Source: Caryophanales bacterium (GTDB taxonomy: Bacteria; Bacillota_I; Bacilli_A; RFN20; CAG-288). From it: a stretch of DNA of 11,017 nt. Below are positions 1 to 6,921 of the stretch, in pieces. How positions within the stretch are numbered: position 1 is the stretch's first letter; the number at the start of each line of letters is the position of its first letter. The notes under the pieces were generated by a model. The model worked only from the letters and a program-made list of their open reading frames with translations. It did no database searches and was not told where the DNA came from. A program made the position numbers and the translations under genes. The stretch is taken from positions 1-11,017 of the forward strand of contig JAJVUU010000057.1 of the NCBI GenBank assembly GCA_021621525.1, given 5' to 3'.

Positions 1-52
1 TATGCCGAAAAAGGGCCCAAAACACCCTAAAAACCGGGCTTATGGGTAATGA

Positions 53-355
53 CTAGGCGAAATGTAATATTTTCCCGCAGTCAGAATATTCGTCAGAGGT
101 TGCACGGATTATTAAAAAGTACCCAAAGCGGCAAAACTCATTTCTCTTTGACGTTAGAATGCCGGAATAATGAAGATAGTTAATCAATTCATTCAATTCC
201 ATATCATGTATTGCCAACCAAGCCAAGCCAAAAAGTTGGTAATAAATCAATTTTGGTTGGTAATAAAGTTGGTAACAAATGCGAATTCTAGTCAGAATTG
301 TATCTTTGTCTCGATTTCCAAGCGAAATCAAGCTCACCTGTTCCTCTTCAGCCAT
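53..355 (-). CDS. Doubtful small hypothetical protein
   Basis: This 100-codon open frame starts at an ATG with no convincing ribosome site (the bases before it read TGCCTGGCTT). I do not recognise the product. The N-terminus is acidic (MAEEEQ), the middle is rich in Tyr, Gln and Leu because it reads through three GTTGGTAATAAA repeats, and the C-terminal half from MELNELINYLHY onward looks more like ordinary protein. No membrane segment or domain is evident. The overlapping plus-strand frame at 170-424 is no more convincing. It may be the decayed end of a longer gene, since neighbouring sequence up to 2060 is also full of fragments. It could equally be chance coding. Confidence 0.22.
   Translation of the reverse strand: MAEEEQVSLISLGNRDKDTILTRIRICYQLYYQPKLIYYQLFGLAWLAIHDMELNELINYLHYSGILTSKRNEFCRFGYFLIIRATSDEYSDCGKILHFA
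235..279. repeat. Three iteron-like direct repeats (GTTGGTAATAAA)
   Basis: The 12-mer GTTGGTAATAAA occurs at 235-246 and 256-267, and a third copy with one change (GTTGGTAACAAA) follows directly at 268-279. Copy offsets are 21 and 12 bases, so two copies are perfectly tandem and the first is one spacer away. A CCAACC at 214-219 gives a partial inverted match. Such arrays can be protein-binding sites or replication iterons, but nothing nearby encodes an initiator, so the role is unknown. Confidence 0.6.
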
Positions 356-530
356 AAGCCAGGCACGCTTGTTTTCATCTGTTTCCGCTTATCAAAAACC
401 TTCATATGTTCTCGTTTTGCCTAGGCACCATACTAGATAGGTTGACAGTGCATTGGGGATGTTGATATGCTTCCCCATACGAGTAAAGCCCTGTTTTTTA
501 CCGGTTTACCGCCACGTAGCCCATTTTTGC
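356..530. other. Non-coding stretch, no gene seen
   Basis: No coding frame with a start, ribosome site and sensible composition is visible here. The only structure noted is a six-base inverted repeat, TGGGGA at 454-459 and TCCCCA at 472-477, with a 12-base loop. A TTGACA at 440-445 resembles a -35 box but has no good -10 box at the right distance. Confidence 0.5.
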
Positions 531-574
531 AATAAAAAAGAGGATTTCCCTCATTTTTAGAAAGAAGGAAATCC
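531..574 (-). terminator. Hairpin with U-run, possible terminator for leftward transcripts
   Basis: Read on the minus strand, GGATTTCC (574-567) pairs with GGAAATCC (549-542) across a 17-base loop, and the RNA continues TCTTTTTTATT. An eight-pair stem followed by a T-run fits an intrinsic terminator, though the loop is long. It would end transcripts from the minus-strand remnants at 754-1716. One arm also belongs to the sequence shared with 10233-10255, so it may instead be a leftover of a mobile-element end. Confidence 0.42.
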
Positions 575-589
575 GTCAATTTTTATTGA
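567..589 (+). repeat. Copy 1 of a shared 23-base sequence
   Basis: This stretch matches 10233-10255 at 21 of 23 positions in the same orientation (GGAAATCC, one difference, TCAATTTTTAT, one difference, GA). A T-run follows each copy and A/G-rich bases precede it, also similar. Because the right-hand copy abuts a broken transposase gene, both copies may be ends of the same insertion-sequence type. No partner inverted repeat was found. Confidence 0.5.
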
Positions 590-661
590 TTTTCAGTCTT
601 TTTCACCCGTTTTTCTTACTTAACAACACCACCATCTCAACATGCATAGATGGGCGCGAGG

Positions 662-736
662 AACAGGTCTACCAATACAGGGTAGGTTATGGAAGGGACA
701 TGTCTACTGAATGCATTTTTTAACAGGTCTACTGGA
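662..736 (+). repeat. Three direct copies of AACAGGTCTAC
   Basis: AACAGGTCTAC lies at 662-672 and 722-732, and a variant (GACATGTCTAC) at 697-707, with offsets of 35 and 25 bases. All are in the same orientation. Several short repeats crowded together resemble the multiple terminal repeats of IS21-type elements or a cluster of regulator sites. No istA or istB gene is visible, so the assignment is only a suggestion. Confidence 0.5.
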
Positions 737-753
737 AATTAAAGACAACATCC

Positions 754-988
754 CTAGTAGTTGGGAACTAATGGGATTGAGCCGCCAAAAAACTGCTTAA
801 TTTCCTGATGCCCGAATTTTCCATTTCCGACATAGTGGACGGACTTGACCTGACTCATGTACCTCTGAATCGTTCTTGACGATACACCGAAGTACTCGGC
901 AATTTTCTTTCCTTGTGATTCCTTAGTTGCTCTTTATGAGCTTTTTGAGCTCTTTTTTGCTGAAGGAAGGATGAGTGCCAAACGGCTC
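754..988 (-). pseudogene. Decayed helix-turn-helix protein gene
   Basis: The reverse strand encodes a recognisable DNA-binding segment in two frames. The first frame reads THPSFSKKELKKLIKSN then stops. One frame over, the protein continues KESQGKKIAEYFGVSSRTIQRYM and ends FFGGSIPLVPNY with a stop at 754-756. The part GKKIAEYFGVSSRTIQRYM has the spacing of a helix-turn-helix (A-x3-G, then S-R-T-I-x-R-Y). No start codon is found upstream because a TAA precedes residues EPFGTH. The original was probably a small regulator or mobile-element protein. It needs at least one frameshift repaired and lacks a start, so I treat it as dead. Confidence 0.55.
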
Positions 989-1017
989 TTACGCCAACGA
1001 GAATTTATCCAAGATGA

Positions 1018-1716
1018 CTATTTGACTATTTTCCAGCTCCCCTGCTTTTTGGATCCTTTCCTCTCAACGATTCCTTTGTCCTGAAGCGATGCGACGATTC
1101 TCGAAACGGTCCTTCTGGATATTCCCATCCTGTCGCCGGCGTCAGACAACGATATGCTCGGATTGGAAAGAAGGATGCCAATCAAAGTAAGCTCATTGTT
1201 CGTCATATTATCGTTTTTTAATGTGCCATTTAATGTGCCATTTAATGTGCCACGATTCTTCATAACCTTCTTGCTGAAGGGGATGGTTACCTGGATTAAT
1301 CCGTCCTGGATGTCGAAGACTTCCTTGCCATAGGCGGAGATGATCTTAACGGTCCCATGACCGGTTTTCTCAGTGATCTCCAGGTCCTGGAAGACTCTCA
1401 TCAAAGCGAGATTCCTAGGAACGCTGATTCCCTGAAGAAACCTTTCCTTCGTCTGGGAATAGGGCATTCCACCGTAGGAAAGGATTTCAAGCCTGTCGTC
1501 GAACATGCAAAAAAGAGGCTCGCTGATATTCCAGTCATTATGGACGAAGGCGTTGATAATCGCCTCATCAACAGCATCCATGTCATAGAGGTAGGTCTCT
1601 TTCTTAGGTCTTACTGTTGTATCGACCATGCAGACGTTCTCGGCCTGGAACCTCGTATTCAAGGCAAAATAGGAGTTGATGACAGATTGCCTTCCAAAGT
1701 CATTTCTCTCAGACAT
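1018..1716 (-). CDS. 5'-truncated ATP-binding protein (AlbA_2 / RecG C-terminal-like) with winged helix
   Basis: The 232-residue product matches the second half of the large family of putative transcriptional regulators and ATP-binding proteins that start with an AlbA_2 (Schlafen-type) domain. Residues ~45-130 form the HATPase-like RecG C-terminal domain: DEAIINAFVHNDW is the N-box-like helix, and RLEILSYGGMP and EKTGHGT follow as expected. Residues ~178-230 are a winged helix (DRMGISRRTVSRIVASLQDKGI, then a basic wing). Family members are usually about twice this length. Coding similarity appears to run upstream of the ATG (residues like KFRGKDKTS before MSERNDFGRQSV), and a stop in that frame lies about 60 bases above, so the AlbA_2 half has been lost. 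It is probably a non-functional remnant, though the surviving frame is intact. Confidence 0.7.
   Translation of the reverse strand: MSERNDFGRQSVINSYFALNTRFQAENVCMVDTTVRPKKETYLYDMDAVDEAIINAFVHNDWNISEPLFCMFDDRLEILSYGGMPYSQTKERFLQGISVPRNLALMRVFQDLEITEKTGHGTVKIISAYGKEVFDIQDGLIQVTIPFSKKVMKNRGTLNGTLNGTLKNDNMTNNELTLIGILLSNPSISLSDAGDRMGISRRTVSRIVASLQDKGIVERKGSKKQGSWKIVK
1218..1252. repeat. In-frame 12-base tandem repeat (NGTL units)
   Basis: The unit TGCCATTTAATG repeats nearly three times and encodes GTLNGTLNGTLK on the minus strand, in the linker between the ATPase-like domain and the winged helix. Because the unit is a multiple of three, slippage changes linker length without breaking the frame. 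NGTL-type linkers are, from memory, common in this protein family. Confidence 0.75.
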
Positions 1717-1735
1717 GGAAGTTTTGTCCTTTCCT

Positions 1736-1861
1736 CTAAATTTGGCAAAAATAATGTTTTGATTTGCTATTTGCTGTCGTTTTCAAGGCACCGGCTTCTA
1801 GCAATGGCTTTAATACATCAGACATAAAATGGCATCGACTCTTATATCCTATGTGAGTCTG
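1736..1861 (-). pseudogene. Winged-helix C-terminal remnant of a Fic/AlbA_2-type protein
   Basis: The minus strand reads QTHIGYKSRCHF, then MSDVLKPLLEAGALKTT, and ends SKHYFCQI at a TAA. The pattern 'x-L-K-P-L-L-E-A-G-x-L-K-x-T ... K-x-x-x-Y' is the familiar C-terminal winged helix of Fic-domain proteins and of AlbA_2 ATP-binding proteins. Nothing upstream continues the protein, because the extended frame runs antisense to the plus-strand fragment at 1881-2057. Its stop codon overlaps the upstream in-frame remnant of the truncated gene at 1018-1716. Two related genes seem to have been partly deleted and pushed together here. Confidence 0.5.
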
Positions 1862-1880
1862 AATTCCTTCCCTAGAGTGA

Positions 1881-2057
1881 TACGAAGGAGAAACCGACAA
1901 AGACATCGAAAGAAGGAAGGAACAATACGAATTCAACAGACGCTTTGTTCCCAAGAAACCTTTCAAGAAGCAGAAAATCAACGCCTTCTTCCGCATCTTC
2001 CTCACCCTCTTTGTCAACCAGGTCGAAAAGAACCGAGAAAAAGAAAAGACGAAATAA
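1881..2057 (+). pseudogene. 58-codon C-terminal fragment of an unknown protein
   Basis: The plus strand encodes a basic, protein-like stretch beginning YEGETDKDIERRKEQYEF, through RRFVPKKPFKKQKINAFFRI, then FLTLFVNQVEKNREKEKTK and a TAA. It has no start codon: a TGA sits directly before it at 1878-1880. Balanced composition and periodic charged and aromatic residues suggest a real protein end rather than chance, but I cannot name the family. It lies convergent to the glycan operon, whose terminator follows ten bases after its stop. It is most likely the tail of a gene whose front was removed. Confidence 0.38.
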
Positions 2058-2066
2058 TCAACCAGG

Positions 2067-2109
2067 AAAAAAGGTTACCGGACACTTCACTCGTTCCGAT
2101 AACCTTTTT
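2067..2109 (-). terminator. Intrinsic terminator of the glycan operon
   Basis: On the minus strand GGTTATCGGA (2104-2095) pairs with TCCGGTAACC (2082-2073), nine Watson-Crick pairs and one U-G, around a 12-base loop, with A-run and T-run flanks (CCTTTTTT follows). It starts about 50 bases after the stop of the beta-helix lipoprotein gene. On the plus strand the same site has one C-A mismatch but a T-run too, so it could also serve the fragment at 1881-2057. Confidence 0.8.
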
Positions 2110-2158
2110 CTGTACTGAAAAACACAGATCAAATTCACATCCCATCTTGATTTCAGAT

Positions 2159-3865
2159 TCAGACTATCGGATTCGAGTTTTTGTTCAGACACCCAAGTCC
2201 GATCGTATAGCTTGAGGAAAGAATATCCGCAACCTCATCCTGTTTCACACAGTTTGAAGCATTGTAGATTTCAGGATTATCGAAAAAAGCACACGCAATT
2301 CCCTTATCAAGAGACACATAATCGGATGGAATCGAATTCCTAACAATAGGATCAAAACGAAGAAAATCATCTACGTTGCATCCCGAAATACTGCCTTTGA
2401 AGAAAAGAAGGTTTTTTCCCATCGTAAGTCCCTTCTGGTCACCGAGTTCAAAAGAGGCCGAAAGAGAATTCACATAGAAGATATTGTTGTAAAAGCAGGC
2501 ATTCCTTCCATTGTTGACCTTGATGAGGATCGGAGTATCCTCCTTCCCGGTTATGATGGTATTGTTGTAGAATCTGACCATACCGACATAATAGTTGATA
2601 TAGACGATTCCCTTCTTTCCCTTGTCGCAGAGGGAAAGATTGTAGCGGACCGTCACAACATCATTAGCCCCCCTATCCGAACTACTCTGCCCATTGCAGT
2701 TGAGAAATAGTCCGAAGGCATTGTCATGGGAATAGTTGTACTGGAAGACGACATCCTTACTCTGAAGGTCGGCGTCTAGCATGGCCCCGTCCTGGATCTT
2801 GCCGTCCTCCTGGACAGTGGCAAGATTCAGATACCCTTCGTTCTTTTCTACGATGGTCGAATCAACATAGCTTGTCACAATGCTATTTCCGGCTTTGCAG
2901 ACCTCGGAAGTATATGATACGACATTGGAAGAAACGAGACCTTTGTAAAGATTCCTTACAAAAATGGCATTCTTGGCAACATGGCTGATCACATTGTTCT
3001 GAATCAAAACATTCAGATGTGCTTTCTCCTTGAAACTCTCATCATATGGGGAAACCTTTCCGACTTTTGTTCCATCTACCTTGTACCAGGTGGCAACTCC
3101 GACATTGGAGACATTCTCGATCCGGCAGTTTTTCACCGTAAACCCATCCATCCTGGCATTACCATCCTTGCTGTAAAGATGGACGCCACCGGTGATCTTG
3201 CTTGCCATGGACATTCCCTGGTTCTCCTTGTCGGAGTAACCGTATATATCATGGATATAAAGATCATTCAGCACAACATCATGATAGGTCGCAGAACCGG
3301 AATCCGAGGAAAGCTCGACAAGAACACCCCGCCGATCCGCTTCCACCTTAGATAGACAGGTAAGCTCAAGCCCTGAAACACTCACATACGAGCAGTTTTT
3401 AAGATAAAGGACTCCCTTTCCTCTCTGATCCTGAGGAGCAAAACAGGGTCTATCTCCCTCTCCATAGGAAGAAAAGACGATCGGATGATTTTCTTGACCG
3501 GAAAGATTCTTTAGAATCAGAGGTCCATGGAACACGCTTCCTCTTTTGAAAAGAACACGTGTTCCCTTGCAGAAGTCGATGGAAGAAAGAGAATCCAGAC
3601 TCGAAAACGGATGCTCCTTTGTCCCCAAAGAAGACGTCGATTCACTGTCGAAATAAAACGTGTTCTTCTCATCGAACGAAGTATCAGAACCAAAAGTAGA
3701 ATTAACACCAGAAATACTACCAGATTGCTTATCGGAAGAAACATCCGTATTTTTTGAAACAGGATTGGAAGAATTCCTTTCTGAGGCAGATACAAAGCCG
3801 GTATTCTTTGTACAGGACACAAGCAAAGGAAGGAAAAGAACAAGAATCAAAGTTTTCAGTTTCAT
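2159..3865 (-). CDS. Lipoprotein with right-handed parallel beta-helix (polysaccharide lyase/glycosidase-like)
   Basis: The 568-residue product begins MKLKTLILVLFLPLLVSC: a short basic start, a hydrophobic core and a lipobox (LVSC, Cys18), so it is predicted to be a membrane-anchored surface lipoprotein. Residues 19-66 are a Ser/Asn-rich linker. From about 68 (NTFYFDSESTSSLGTKEHPFSSL) to ~540 it shows the pectate-lyase-type beta-helix pattern: an N-terminal cap, then coils with short hydrophobic strands and Asn turns (GVLYLKNCSYVSVSGLEL, QNNVISHVAKNAIFVRN, RFYNNTIITG). The segment at ~359-390 (GAMLDADLQSKDVVFQYNYS, then HDNAFGLFLNC) matches a motif I know from extracellular beta-helix carbohydrate enzymes. 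Substrate cannot be read from the sequence. The start is supported by GGTAGG six bases upstream. It is the last gene of the operon, 41 bases after the GH3 gene and behind a hairpin. Confidence 0.85.
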   Translation of the reverse strand: MKLKTLILVLFLPLLVSCTKNTGFVSASERNSSNPVSKNTDVSSDKQSGSISGVNSTFGSDTSFDEKNTFYFDSESTSSLGTKEHPFSSLDSLSSIDFCKGTRVLFKRGSVFHGPLILKNLSGQENHPIVFSSYGEGDRPCFAPQDQRGKGVLYLKNCSYVSVSGLELTCLSKVEADRRGVLVELSSDSGSATYHDVVLNDLYIHDIYGYSDKENQGMSMASKITGGVHLYSKDGNARMDGFTVKNCRIENVSNVGVATWYKVDGTKVGKVSPYDESFKEKAHLNVLIQNNVISHVAKNAIFVRNLYKGLVSSNVVSYTSEVCKAGNSIVTSYVDSTIVEKNEGYLNLATVQEDGKIQDGAMLDADLQSKDVVFQYNYSHDNAFGLFLNCNGQSSSDRGANDVVTVRYNLSLCDKGKKGIVYINYYVGMVRFYNNTIITGKEDTPILIKVNNGRNACFYNNIFYVNSLSASFELGDQKGLTMGKNLLFFKGSISGCNVDDFLRFDPIVRNSIPSDYVSLDKGIACAFFDNPEIYNASNCVKQDEVADILSSSYTIGLGCLNKNSNPIV

Positions 3866-3879
3866 GGATTACCTACCCA

Positions 3880-3903
3880 AAAAAGGGGAATTCTCCCCTT
3901 TTT
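3880..3903 (-). terminator. Internal hairpin/attenuator between GH3 and beta-helix genes
   Basis: A perfect ten-base inverted repeat (AAAAAGGGGA, loop GAAT, TCCCCTTTTT on the minus strand) ends in a T-run and lies three bases after the GH3 stop. It has the form of an intrinsic terminator with a short GC core of four pairs. The ribosome site of the beta-helix gene (3872-3877) begins only a few bases beyond the T-run. It probably lowers read-through into the last gene or protects the 3' end of the upstream message. It could also work in the plus direction. Confidence 0.65.
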
Positions 3904-3906
3904 ATC

Positions 3907-6900
3907 TTATTTTTTGATCAGATTCGTCTCGTCATAGATGATACAGAAGACATAGAACGCCATGGAAAGACCGAAGACGATATAGACGGCAATGCTGATT
4001 CCGTTGAGAAGTTTCAGCCACGGAGGAGTGACCGTGCGGAACACCGTTGAAACATCGATACCATTCATCGCATTGGATCTGACGACCGTATAGAGAATAC
4101 GGTGTGCTTCCTCTCTCATGGCCTGAGTCAAAGTACCATAGCCTTCCTTGAAGGCATAAAGGGAAGACTTCTCGGCACCACTGGCTGCCGTATCTCCGTC
4201 AGGAAGTGCGCATCCGCCAAGAATGCCTCCGACAAGATCCATATATCCGTTCATCCAGTAATCCGATACGGCAAATCCGCTCATACCGAATTCCTTGCGG
4301 AACACATTGTTGATGAATCCCTGCTGACTGGTCCAGACCACACCGATACGGTTGAAACCGGTCATAAGGTTTTCAGCATCGGCTTCTTCGATGGCAATCT
4401 GGAACGGACGGCAGTACAGTTCACGAATGGTCTGCTCGTTGGCCCAGGTATTGACACCCTCGCGATTTGTCTCTTGGTCGTTGAGGATAGCATGCTTCAT
4501 ATAGACATAGACGCCCTTGGAATGGATGCCCTTGACTTCGCTGGCCGCGATATATCCGGCAAGTGTTCCGTCTTCGGATGCATATTCGAAAGCTCTGCCG
4601 TTATAGGAGCCTCTGTGGATATTGACGCCAAGACCGTAAAGGCCGGAATATCCAGCCCACAGACAGTCCTCGGAAACCATCTTACCGACCTCCTCGACAA
4701 GAGCATCGTTCCGGCTAGCAGCCATCAAAGATGCACAAGGATAGGAAATCGGAGAAGAATCCGCGTCAGGATCTCCGTATAGGAAGGTGAATCGGTTGAC
4801 TGCCACCGAATCATTGTCGTCATAGGAATAGTTTGTCCCGCCGACCGGACCCAAGGCTCCGTTTCCATCGATGGTCAGGGGTTTGTTGATGCTTTCGATG
4901 CCATACGTCTTTCTTAATCCATTGCTCAAAAGCATGACCGTATCTTCGAAGGACAATTCATCGAGAAGATCATTCCACATCGGATCATCGTAATCCTTGA
5001 TCTGGATATTCCCTTTTTCGTTCATGGACATCATGTCGGCAAGACTCAAGCCGTTGTCCTTGCCATAGGTCGGATTGGGAAGATCATCCTTCTTAAGCTT
5101 CAGGGACATCTTCTTTCCGTCCTCGACCATGGCAGAATTGACTTTCACCTTGACCTGGTTGTTTAGCTTGGTGTACTTCTCGCTGTAACCAAGTTTGACG
5201 GTGCCTTCCCAGTCGTTTCTGGAAACATAGGTGACACTGTTCTCTCCTCGATTGGAATAGAGATTGAGATCCGCATCATCGAACTGGTTGGTGATATCCG
5301 CGTCAGTTTTCTTGCTCTTTTGGTATTTGGTATCGGAGAATTCCTTCGTGGTCTTATAGACCAGGGAAACATTCCCCGATTTGTCCATGCCGGACGCATT
5401 CTTCTTGGAAAGGATGTTGTTGATGGCATTGTGGGCATCACTTCCTACCGTAAGATAATAGTCTCCGGAATCCAGAATGTAGGTCTTTGCCTTATAGGAA
5501 TCATAGCTACTAAACAGTCTTCCATCCACATGGACATGGACCGTCTCGCTCTCATTGGGCTCGAGTTCCTTGGTCTTGGTATAACCGACAAGCTCGACCG
5601 AAGCCTTTTCGATATGGTTTTGGATGTCATAGTCGGTATAAGGCTTCTGAAGATAAATATCGACGCTGTTCTTTCCCTTGACAGACCCCGTATTGGTCAC
5701 TTTAAGGGAAACATCATAGGTATCCTCTTTAGCATTTTCCTTCACGTTGAAATCCGAATACTCGAAGTTGGTATAGCTCAGTCCGTATCCAAAAGGATAC
5801 GTAACCACATCGGAATACTTGAAGTCACCGGCATTTCCCCGCTTCAGAACGGTATCCTCGTACCGCGTCTCGGTATAGCGGTATCCGTTGTAGATTCCCT
5901 CCTGATAGACGACATAGCGGTTGGACTTGCCACTGTTTGCATTGGAGATGGTCTCCCCGGAGTTCTCATAGGAACCGAAATTGCTGTAGACCGGATTGTA
6001 GTAATGCTTTTTGAAATACGTGTCGGGAAGCCTCCCACTAGGAGAAGACTCTCCGGAAAGAAGTTTGCCGATTCCGACCGTCGTCGAAGTTCCGCCTTCT
6101 CCGACCCAAAGGATCGCATCGATACCGTAATCATCCACATAGTTGCACTGGATGGGATTGACACTGTTGAGAAGAACAACGATCTTCTTAATCTTTCCCG
6201 CTTCCTTCAGAGATTGCAGATTTTTCAGGACATCCTTCTCGCTGGGAGAAAGTTCAAGGTAGTTCCCGTTGGAATAGTCGCTAGGATCCCCGCCGGATGC
6301 CTTGAGGTCGGTCGCTTCGGTACCATAACGGGAAAGGACCATGATTCCTGCTTCGGCATCATCGTTCTTGCTGTCCGGAAGCTGGTTCCACCTGGCATCG
6401 TTGATGGTGTATTTGGCACCACCGCTTGAGGTATTCGTCGTATGGTCTCCGAAATAGTCCTTGTGCTGGGAATAGAAGTCCCACAGATTGGAATTGACGA
6501 CGAATCCGGATTTCTCAAGTCCATCCTTGAGCGGGATGAATTCAGACCTCTTGGCAAAGGAAGAGCCTCCTCCGGAATAGATATAGTTGACACTTGAAGA
6601 ACTGTAAAGATTCACTTTGCTTCCTTTGGAAAGAGGAAGCGCATGGTTCTCGTTCTTAAGAAGGACGGAACCCTCGACCGTAATCCGGCTTGTGACATCC
6701 TTGGCATCATCCTGAAGGTCGGAAATCGATGCATAATCCGAAAAGTGATAGACGTTTTCCGCATCCTCGTCTCTCTTTACGGATTCCTGGGTCGACTGAC
6801 CAAGGAATGTAGTAATCGGACCGATGTTCTCCTGGGCAATTTGTCCACCGACAAGAATAACGCCGAAAGCAAAGACAGAGACATTGCTGATGATCTTCGC

Positions 6901-6921
6901 AAGAGAAGTAAGTTTAAGCAT
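3907..6921 (-). CDS. Glycoside hydrolase family 3 enzyme, domain-swapped, membrane segment at both ends
   Basis: The 1004-residue product hydrolyses beta-glycosidic bonds by family membership; sugar specificity is unclear. Order of domains: N-terminal hydrophobic helix (~11-28); GH3 C-terminal alpha/beta sandwich (~75-305, with VEGSVLLKNENHALPL and ILWVGEGGTST); the YPFGYGLSYTNF strand (~375-387); an Fn3-like domain (~395-500); a charged linker (~505-640); then the GH3 N-terminal TIM barrel (~645-905); and a C-terminal membrane helix (~973-996). The barrel holds GRAFEYASED (~775-784), KHAILNDQETNR (K809, H810) and SGFAVSDYW with Asp887 as the expected nucleophile. Usual GH3 enzymes have the barrel first; swapped forms are known in rumen Firmicutes. 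The gene overlaps the upstream one by 8 bases and has AAAGGAG nine bases before its ATG. Two anchors suggest the enzyme sits against the outer membrane face. Confidence 0.92.
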   Translation of the reverse strand: MLKLTSLAKIISNVSVFAFGVILVGGQIAQENIGPITTFLGQSTQESVKRDEDAENVYHFSDYASISDLQDDAKDVTSRITVEGSVLLKNENHALPLSKGSKVNLYSSSSVNYIYSGGGSSFAKRSEFIPLKDGLEKSGFVVNSNLWDFYSQHKDYFGDHTTNTSSGGAKYTINDARWNQLPDSKNDDAEAGIMVLSRYGTEATDLKASGGDPSDYSNGNYLELSPSEKDVLKNLQSLKEAGKIKKIVVLLNSVNPIQCNYVDDYGIDAILWVGEGGTSTTVGIGKLLSGESSPSGRLPDTYFKKHYYNPVYSNFGSYENSGETISNANSGKSNRYVVYQEGIYNGYRYTETRYEDTVLKRGNAGDFKYSDVVTYPFGYGLSYTNFEYSDFNVKENAKEDTYDVSLKVTNTGSVKGKNSVDIYLQKPYTDYDIQNHIEKASVELVGYTKTKELEPNESETVHVHVDGRLFSSYDSYKAKTYILDSGDYYLTVGSDAHNAINNILSKKNASGMDKSGNVSLVYKTTKEFSDTKYQKSKKTDADITNQFDDADLNLYSNRGENSVTYVSRNDWEGTVKLGYSEKYTKLNNQVKVKVNSAMVEDGKKMSLKLKKDDLPNPTYGKDNGLSLADMMSMNEKGNIQIKDYDDPMWNDLLDELSFEDTVMLLSNGLRKTYGIESINKPLTIDGNGALGPVGGTNYSYDDNDSVAVNRFTFLYGDPDADSSPISYPCASLMAASRNDALVEEVGKMVSEDCLWAGYSGLYGLGVNIHRGSYNGRAFEYASEDGTLAGYIAASEVKGIHSKGVYVYMKHAILNDQETNREGVNTWANEQTIRELYCRPFQIAIEEADAENLMTGFNRIGVVWTSQQGFINNVFRKEFGMSGFAVSDYWMNGYMDLVGGILGGCALPDGDTAASGAEKSSLYAFKEGYGTLTQAMREEAHRILYTVVRSNAMNGIDVSTVFRTVTPPWLKLLNGISIAVYIVFGLSMAFYVFCIIYDETNLIKK

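Noticed and set aside
1..52. Possible terminator formed by GCCC/GGGC near the left edge
   Set aside because: The stem is only four or five pairs with a long loop, too weak to call.
440..470. TTGACA resembling a -35 promoter box
   Set aside because: The hexamer at the correct distance is ATATGC or GATATG, a poor -10 match, and no credible gene follows.
1216..1260. Tandem repeat considered as a CRISPR-like or regulatory array
   Set aside because: The 12-base units have no spacers and are in frame within a coding linker (NGTL repeats).
1357..1827. 156-codon plus-strand open frame
   Set aside because: It is antisense to the ATP-binding protein remnant, whose conserved motifs show which strand is coding.
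5320..6429. 369-codon plus-strand open frame inside the GH3 gene
   Set aside because: It is antisense to a clear GH3 coding region with recognisable motifs; its composition is that of a shadow frame, and no ribosome site precedes it.
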